From assembly GCA_016708925.1 (NCBI GenBank), contig JADJET010000003.1, positions 310,001-374,000 of the forward strand: 64,000 nucleotides of DNA, in the 5' to 3' direction. The translations under genes and the position numbers were made by a program. This DNA comes from Gammaproteobacteria bacterium (lineage in GTDB: Bacteria > Pseudomonadota > Gammaproteobacteria > Pseudomonadales > Porticoccaceae). This document shows positions 60,046 through 64,000 of the stretch, one piece after another. Positions within the stretch are counted from its first letter, which is position 1, and every line of letters begins with the position of its first letter. The notes under the pieces were generated by a model, which did not search any database, was not told the DNA's origin, and saw only the letters and a list, made by a program, of their open reading frames with translations.

Positions 60046-60719
60046 ATGGGCACTTACAACGCCATGATGAACACCAGGATGCATGAGGCGGCGGGTACGT
60101 TGTCCGCCGCCACGCTCGCGGCCAGCCGCAAGGTTTTTTTGGCTCCATTCCCGGCACCCCGAATCATCTGCTGGTCGGCGCCAGAATCTGGCTCAAGCGC
60201 TTTGCAGCCCACCCGGCCAATCAGCTGTCCGTGATCCCGTAGGGGCGCCAGTAGTGCGACATATAAACAAGGGAACGTCATGCCCGCAAAGGCGGGCATC
60301 CAGTTTTTGCGCGGAAATCCAGCCGCTATTGAGGCGCCGGGGCGGGATTCCCGCATGCGCGGGAATGACGATGGCGAGTAATGTGTCGAAACTTACGTGC
60401 CGTGGTACTAGCCGTGCCGCAACGCCGCGATCAACTACTGTTTGCAGATTTTCAAAGCCCGGCCGAACATCGGCTCTGGCGCGACGGAGTCATCAGAGCC
60501 TGGGCGGATTCGCTTGCCGAAGCCGATCCGGATTACCCGCGCCATGATGCGAATCCGAAAGGCGAAACCACCGACCGGAATTTTTTCAGCCTGATGATGC
60601 ATTTCTTCAACCGTCAAACCCACCACCGCGGTCAGGTGACGACCTTGCTGGAGCAGGTGGACATCGACATCGGGAACACAGACCGGCTCACCCTCGTCCG
60701 CAATGAAACCGGCACCTGA
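60046..60719 (+). pseudogene. DinB-family gene, frameshifted and split by a mobile repeat
   Basis: Three pieces of one DinB-fold protein (metal-dependent thiol transferase-like family) are visible. The N-terminus is MGTYNAMMNTRMHEAAGTLS (60046-60140). After a frameshift in a TTTTTTT run comes NHLLVGARIWLKRFAAHPAN in another frame, stopping at 60241. After a 162-bp repeat insertion the C-terminus is FFSLMMHFFNRQTHHRGQVT with the terminal His motif. The gene is therefore inactivated, though the last 300 bases are well preserved, implying recent damage. The 3' end overlaps the ATPase start by 17 bp. Confidence 0.82.
60250..60411 (+). mobile_element. MITE-like mobile repeat (162 bp)
   Basis: The element starts AGTAGTGCGACATATAAACA and ends ACTTACGTGCCGTGGTACTAG (written in two halves: ACTTACGTGCC, GTGGTACTAG). 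It contains two hairpins (CGTCATGCCCGC-AAAG-GCGGGCATC and CGGGATTCCCGC-ATG-CGCGGGAATGACG). No coding capacity is present. Its flanks are CCAG and CTAG. The same ends are found at 31516-31966 in inverse orientation, and one end at 50619. Confidence 0.75.
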
Positions 60720-63402
60720 ATCCCGTTCCCCGACCGCCTGGCATGCGCTCGACGCCGCCGCGGTCACCGAAAAGCTGGGCAGCGACGCGAGCGAGGGCCT
60801 CACCACCGCCGCAGCAATTCCCCGCCTGGCGCGCTACGGCTCCAATTGCCTGCCGCCGCCGCGCCGCCGCGGTCCCGGGCTGCGACTCGCGCTGCAATTC
60901 CATAATCCGCTCATCTACGTCCTGCTGGCCGCCGCGGCCATCACGCTCGGGCTCCGGGACTACCTCGACACCGCGGTGATTGTCGGGGTGGTAATCATCA
61001 ACGCCGTCATCGGCTTCGTGCAGGAGGGCCGGGCGGAGCAGGCACTGGAGGCGGTGCGCTCCCTGCTCGCCAACCGCGCCACCGTGGTGCGCGATGGCGA
61101 GCGCCACGACATCGACGCCGCGGAACTGGTACCCGGGGATCTGGTGGTGCTGGAATCCGGCGACCGGGTGCCCGCCGATCTGCGCCTGCTCCAGGTCCGC
61201 GACCTGCATATCGACGAGGCGGCACTGACCGGGGAATCGCTGCCCGTGGCCAAGCAGGTGGCCCGGGTGGCGGCGAGCGCGGCCATCGGCGACCGCTTCG
61301 ATGTGGCCCACGCCGGTACCGTGGTGAGTCGCGGCCAGGGACGCGGCATCGTGGTCGCCACCGGCGCCGCGACCGAGATCGGCCACATCGGTGCCCTGGT
61401 GGCGGGCGTCGGCAGCCTGACCACGCCTCTCACCCGCCAGCTCGACCGCTTCGCGCGCCGCATCACTGCCTTCATCCTGGTCCTGGGCGCGGTGGCTTTT
61501 GCCTGGGGCCGCTATGTCCAGCACATGGCGGGGCTCGATATCTTTCTCGCCGTGGTGGGGCTCGCGGTGGCCGCCATCCCCGAGGGCCTGCCCGCCATCG
61601 TCACCATCACGCTAGCAATCGGCACCAACGCCATGGCACGGCAGCGGGCCGTGGTGCGACGGCTGCCGGCGGTGGAAACCCTGGGTTCGGTGACGGTGAT
61701 CTGTACCGACAAGACCGGCACCCTGACCCGCAACGAGATGACCGCGGTCACCCTGCTGCTGCCCGGCCGCGCGGTGGCGGTGAGCGGCGCCGGCTACGCC
61801 CCGGAGGGCGGCTTCCAGCAGGCGGGAGCGCCGCTCGACCCGGCCCGGGACGCGCCCCTGCTCGCGCTCGCCCGCTGCGCGCTGCTGTGCAACGACGCCC
61901 GCTTGCACCGCACCGACGCGGGCGACTGGCGGCTCAGCGGCGATCCCACCGAGGGCGCTCTGCTGACCCTGGCGCTGAAGGCCGGGTTGGCGGTTCGCGA
62001 GGAAACCGCGGCGGCGCCACGGGTGGATGAAATCCCGTTCACCTCCGAACAGCGCTTCATGGCGACCCTGCACCACGACCACAGCGGCCGTGCCTTCATA
62101 CTGCTCAAGGGCGCACCGGAGACCATCCTGCCCCTGTGCCTCACCGATGCCGCGGGCGGGCCGGTCGACCGCGCGGCCTGGGAGGCGCGCATGCAGGCGG
62201 CGGCCGCTGCCGGTGAGCGGCTGCTGGCCCTGGCCCGCCGCGAACTGCCGGATGCGCCCGGCATTTTGACCCTTGATGCCATTGCGCCCGGTTTCACCCT
62301 GCTGGGTATCGTCGGCATGCTGGACCCGCCGCGCCCGGAAGCGGTCAGCGCGGTGGCGCAGTGCCGGGAAGCCGGCATCCGCACCCTGATGGTCACCGGC
62401 GATCACGCCGCCACCGCGACCGCCATCGCGCGCCAACTGGGCCTCGCGGGCGACCAGCCGCTCACCGGTGCGGTGCTCGAATCCCTCGACGATGCCGCCC
62501 TCGCTGCGCGCATCGCCACCACCGATGTCATCGCCCGCGCCAGTCCCGAGCACAAGCTGCGCCTGGTGCGGATACTCCAGGCCGGCGGCGAACTGGTCGC
62601 CATGACCGGCGACGGCGTGAACGACGCCATGGCCCTCAAGGACGCCGACATCGGCGTGGCCATGGGCCGACGCGGCACCGACGCCGCCCGGGAGGCGGCG
62701 GACCTGGTGCTCACCGACGACAACTTCGCCACCATCGCCGCCGCCGTGCGCGGCGGCCGCACCGTGTTCGACAACATCCGCAAATCCCTGCTGTTCATTC
62801 TGCCCACCAACGGCGGCGAAGCCGGTGTGATTTTGCTCGCCCTGTTCGCGGGCCTGGCGCTGCCTGTCACCGCAGGGCAGATCCTGTGGATCAACATGGT
62901 CACCACCGTGACCTTGGCGCTCGCCCTCGCCTTCGAGCCCACCGAGCCGGGCACCATGCAGCGCCCGCCACGGCCGCCGGCCGAACCCCTGATCACGCGT
63001 GCCTTTCTGGGCCGCATCCTCTACGTCAGCCTGCTGATGATGGCCACCACCTTCGGCGTCTTCGAGTGGGAGCTCGCGCGCGGCAACGGCATCGAGACCG
63101 CCCGCACGGCCGGCGCTGTGGGCCAGCGCTGTGGTGATCGGTCTGCAACTGCTGTTCACCTACACGCCGCCCGCGCAACGGCTGTTTCAGGTGACGCCGC
63201 TGGATATCTGGTCCTGGCTGGTGATCCTGGCGGCCGCGCTGGGGATTTTCATCGCGGTGGCGGCGGAGAAGTGGCTGTTCGGGCGCCGGGGCCGACGCAT
63301 GGCAGCCGGCCACTGAACCGGCGCCCGGCCAAAAACCGGTTTATGCGGCAACTGTCCTGTGGCCACCGAGTCGCTGCGCCCGGGATCATTCCGGCAGATT
63401 GA
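60703..63402 (+). CDS. P2-type cation-transporting ATPase with damaged C-terminus
   Basis: The 899-codon open frame encodes a SERCA/PMCA-like P-type ATPase. It shows an actuator motif (LHIDEAALTGESLPVAKQVA), the M4 cation motif PEGLPAIVTITLA, phosphorylation Asp336 in CTDKTGTLTRNEMTA and KGAPETILPLC in the nucleotide domain. It also shows MTGDGVNDAMALKDADIGVA in the hinge. After residue 803 (GNGIETARTAG) the frame leaves the family. The normal last helices (VVIGLQLLFTYTPPAQRLFQ) appear in the next frame and end at 63316, and about 45 residues expected between are missing. The annotated tail is therefore not native, and the protein probably lacks its last membrane helices. Confidence 0.8.
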   Translation: MKPAPESRSPTAWHALDAAAVTEKLGSDASEGLTTAAAIPRLARYGSNCLPPPRRRGPGLRLALQFHNPLIYVLLAAAAITLGLRDYLDTAVIVGVVIINAVIGFVQEGRAEQALEAVRSLLANRATVVRDGERHDIDAAELVPGDLVVLESGDRVPADLRLLQVRDLHIDEAALTGESLPVAKQVARVAASAAIGDRFDVAHAGTVVSRGQGRGIVVATGAATEIGHIGALVAGVGSLTTPLTRQLDRFARRITAFILVLGAVAFAWGRYVQHMAGLDIFLAVVGLAVAAIPEGLPAIVTITLAIGTNAMARQRAVVRRLPAVETLGSVTVICTDKTGTLTRNEMTAVTLLLPGRAVAVSGAGYAPEGGFQQAGAPLDPARDAPLLALARCALLCNDARLHRTDAGDWRLSGDPTEGALLTLALKAGLAVREETAAAPRVDEIPFTSEQRFMATLHHDHSGRAFILLKGAPETILPLCLTDAAGGPVDRAAWEARMQAAAAAGERLLALARRELPDAPGILTLDAIAPGFTLLGIVGMLDPPRPEAVSAVAQCREAGIRTLMVTGDHAATATAIARQLGLAGDQPLTGAVLESLDDAALAARIATTDVIARASPEHKLRLVRILQAGGELVAMTGDGVNDAMALKDADIGVAMGRRGTDAAREAADLVLTDDNFATIAAAVRGGRTVFDNIRKSLLFILPTNGGEAGVILLALFAGLALPVTAGQILWINMVTTVTLALALAFEPTEPGTMQRPPRPPAEPLITRAFLGRILYVSLLMMATTFGVFEWELARGNGIETARTAGAVGQRCGDRSATAVHLHAARATAVSGDAAGYLVLAGDPGGRAGDFHRGGGGEVAVRAPGPTHGSRPLNRRPAKNRFMRQLSCGHRVAAPGIIPAD

Positions 63403-63820
63403 CCCCGGAGCCGCCCATTTCCTTCGGCACGTCCTGCATCTTCGGCAGTCCGTCCCGGATGCGCAGTTTCGTCTCCTGGTAATGCACATGAACGCCGGGC
63501 TGGTACGGGAAATCCGGCGTGACCGCCGCATAGACATCGGTCAGCCCCATGCCGGGATGCTCGGTAAAGAGGTGACCGCCGCAGGTTTTGCACCATTTGC
63601 GATAGCTGTTGGGCGTCTTGTTGTATGTGCCGATGTTGTCCGCGCCCCGGGTGACGCGCACGGCCTCGGGTTGCCACAACACGAAGGCATTGACCGGCCC
63701 CGCGGACCAGTGGCGGCAGGATTCACAATGGCAATAGCCCATCGCCGCCGGCGCGCCGGTGACGGTGAGCTGCACCGCGCCGCAAAAACAACCGCCGTTG
63801 TAGCTTTTTTCAGTGCTCAT
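63386..63820 (-). CDS. GFA-domain (glutathione-dependent formaldehyde-activating-like) protein
   Basis: The 144-residue zinc protein has the GFA/DUF636 cysteine pattern: Cys11 and Cys13 (GGCFCGAV), Cys30, Cys32 and Cys35 (YCHCESC), Cys77 and Cys80 (CKTCGGH). Only one founding member was linked to formaldehyde; the substrate here is unknown. It is separated from a partial gene at the right edge and convergent with the ATPase. Confidence 0.88.
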   Translation of the reverse strand: MSTEKSYNGGCFCGAVQLTVTGAPAAMGYCHCESCRHWSAGPVNAFVLWQPEAVRVTRGADNIGTYNKTPNSYRKWCKTCGGHLFTEHPGMGLTDVYAAVTPDFPYQPGVHVHYQETKLRIRDGLPKMQDVPKEMGGSGVNLPE

Positions 63821-63890
63821 GCTGTTTCTCCTTCCGCGTGTGTGAAGTCGTTTTCGAAGATGACCCTGTCTCCCGCGCTGCCTTTTCCTG

Positions 63891-64000
63891 TCAGGCGGCG
63901 ACCCTCGCCAGGTAGATGGTCTGGGTGAACGGCCGGTCCTGCAGCGGATTGTGAAAGGTCACGGGTTCGGCCCAGGCTGCTTCGAACACGCCCGTCAGCC
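63891..64000 (-). CDS. C-terminal fragment of an unidentified protein (runs off the right edge)
   Basis: The minus strand is open from the edge to the TGA at 63891-63893, giving 35 residues that end FTQTIYLARVAA; the region before reads AEPVTFHNPLQD. The ending would suit a class I methyltransferase (final beta strand), but 35 residues do not settle it. It is 70 bp upstream of the GFA gene on the same strand. Confidence 0.4.
   Translation of the reverse strand, partial: LTGVFEAAWAEPVTFHNPLQDRPFTQTIYLARVAA

Noticed and set aside
61612..63159. 515-codon open frame opposite the P-type ATPase
   Set aside because: Antisense shadow of the conserved ATPase.

Overview
The window is one GC-rich chromosomal stretch of a gammaproteobacterium-like genome. 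The order lptM-lysA-dapF-DUF484-xerC, a Xanthomonas-type type II secretion operon (E-F-G-H-I-J-K-L-M-N/C-D) and an exosortase H / IPTL-CTERM module all fit that reading. I cannot name a genus. Coding is dense on both strands, and most genes sit in overlapping operons. There are no tRNA, rRNA, CRISPR or complete insertion-sequence features that I can see.

Layout. 1-7.2 kb (minus): surface-glycan genes, including three very large proteins that each combine TPR repeats, a SEC-C zinc-binding motif and glycosyltransferase-type domains; the first runs off the left edge. 7.67-11.65 kb (plus): lptM, lysA, dapF, DUF484, xerC. 11.8-22.8 kb (minus): a polysaccharide operon with three glycosyltransferases, an acyltransferase remnant, three sulfotransferases (one with a scrambled middle), a Wzm/Wzt-type ABC exporter and a PpiC-type chaperone, suggesting export of a sulfated glycan. 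22.9-26.4 kb (minus): two exported proteins and a lipoprotein of unknown function. 26.7-38.0 kb (minus): the type II secretion operon, carrying a frameshifted gspD, repeats inside the gspK leader and a mobile repeat between gspK and gspL. 38.2-44.6 kb: glnB, exosortase H with its partner membrane protein, a large IPTL-CTERM substrate behind a consensus CRP site, a membrane metalloprotease-like protein, and amtB-glnK with a sigma-54 promoter. 45-50.6 kb: comM, dodecin, a LpxL-like acyltransferase, a HAD phosphatase, a crotonase and a thioesterase. 50.8-56.1 kb (minus): an Mla-type lipid-transport operon flanked by an MFS gene and sprT. 56.3-64 kb: a lytic transglycosylase, a Pho-box-preceded phytase-like exported protein, a DUF3617 protein, a DinB-family gene broken by a mobile repeat, a damaged P-type ATPase, a GFA-family protein and a partial gene.

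Two repeat families recur: a short palindromic family (GTAGGGCGGATAAGCG...CATCCGCC and its GTAGGGTGGG variant) and a roughly 162-bp MITE-like element ending in CTAG. They mark several damaged or altered loci. The number of frameshifts and one block of nearly pure G/C suggest that some damage may be sequence error rather than biology.
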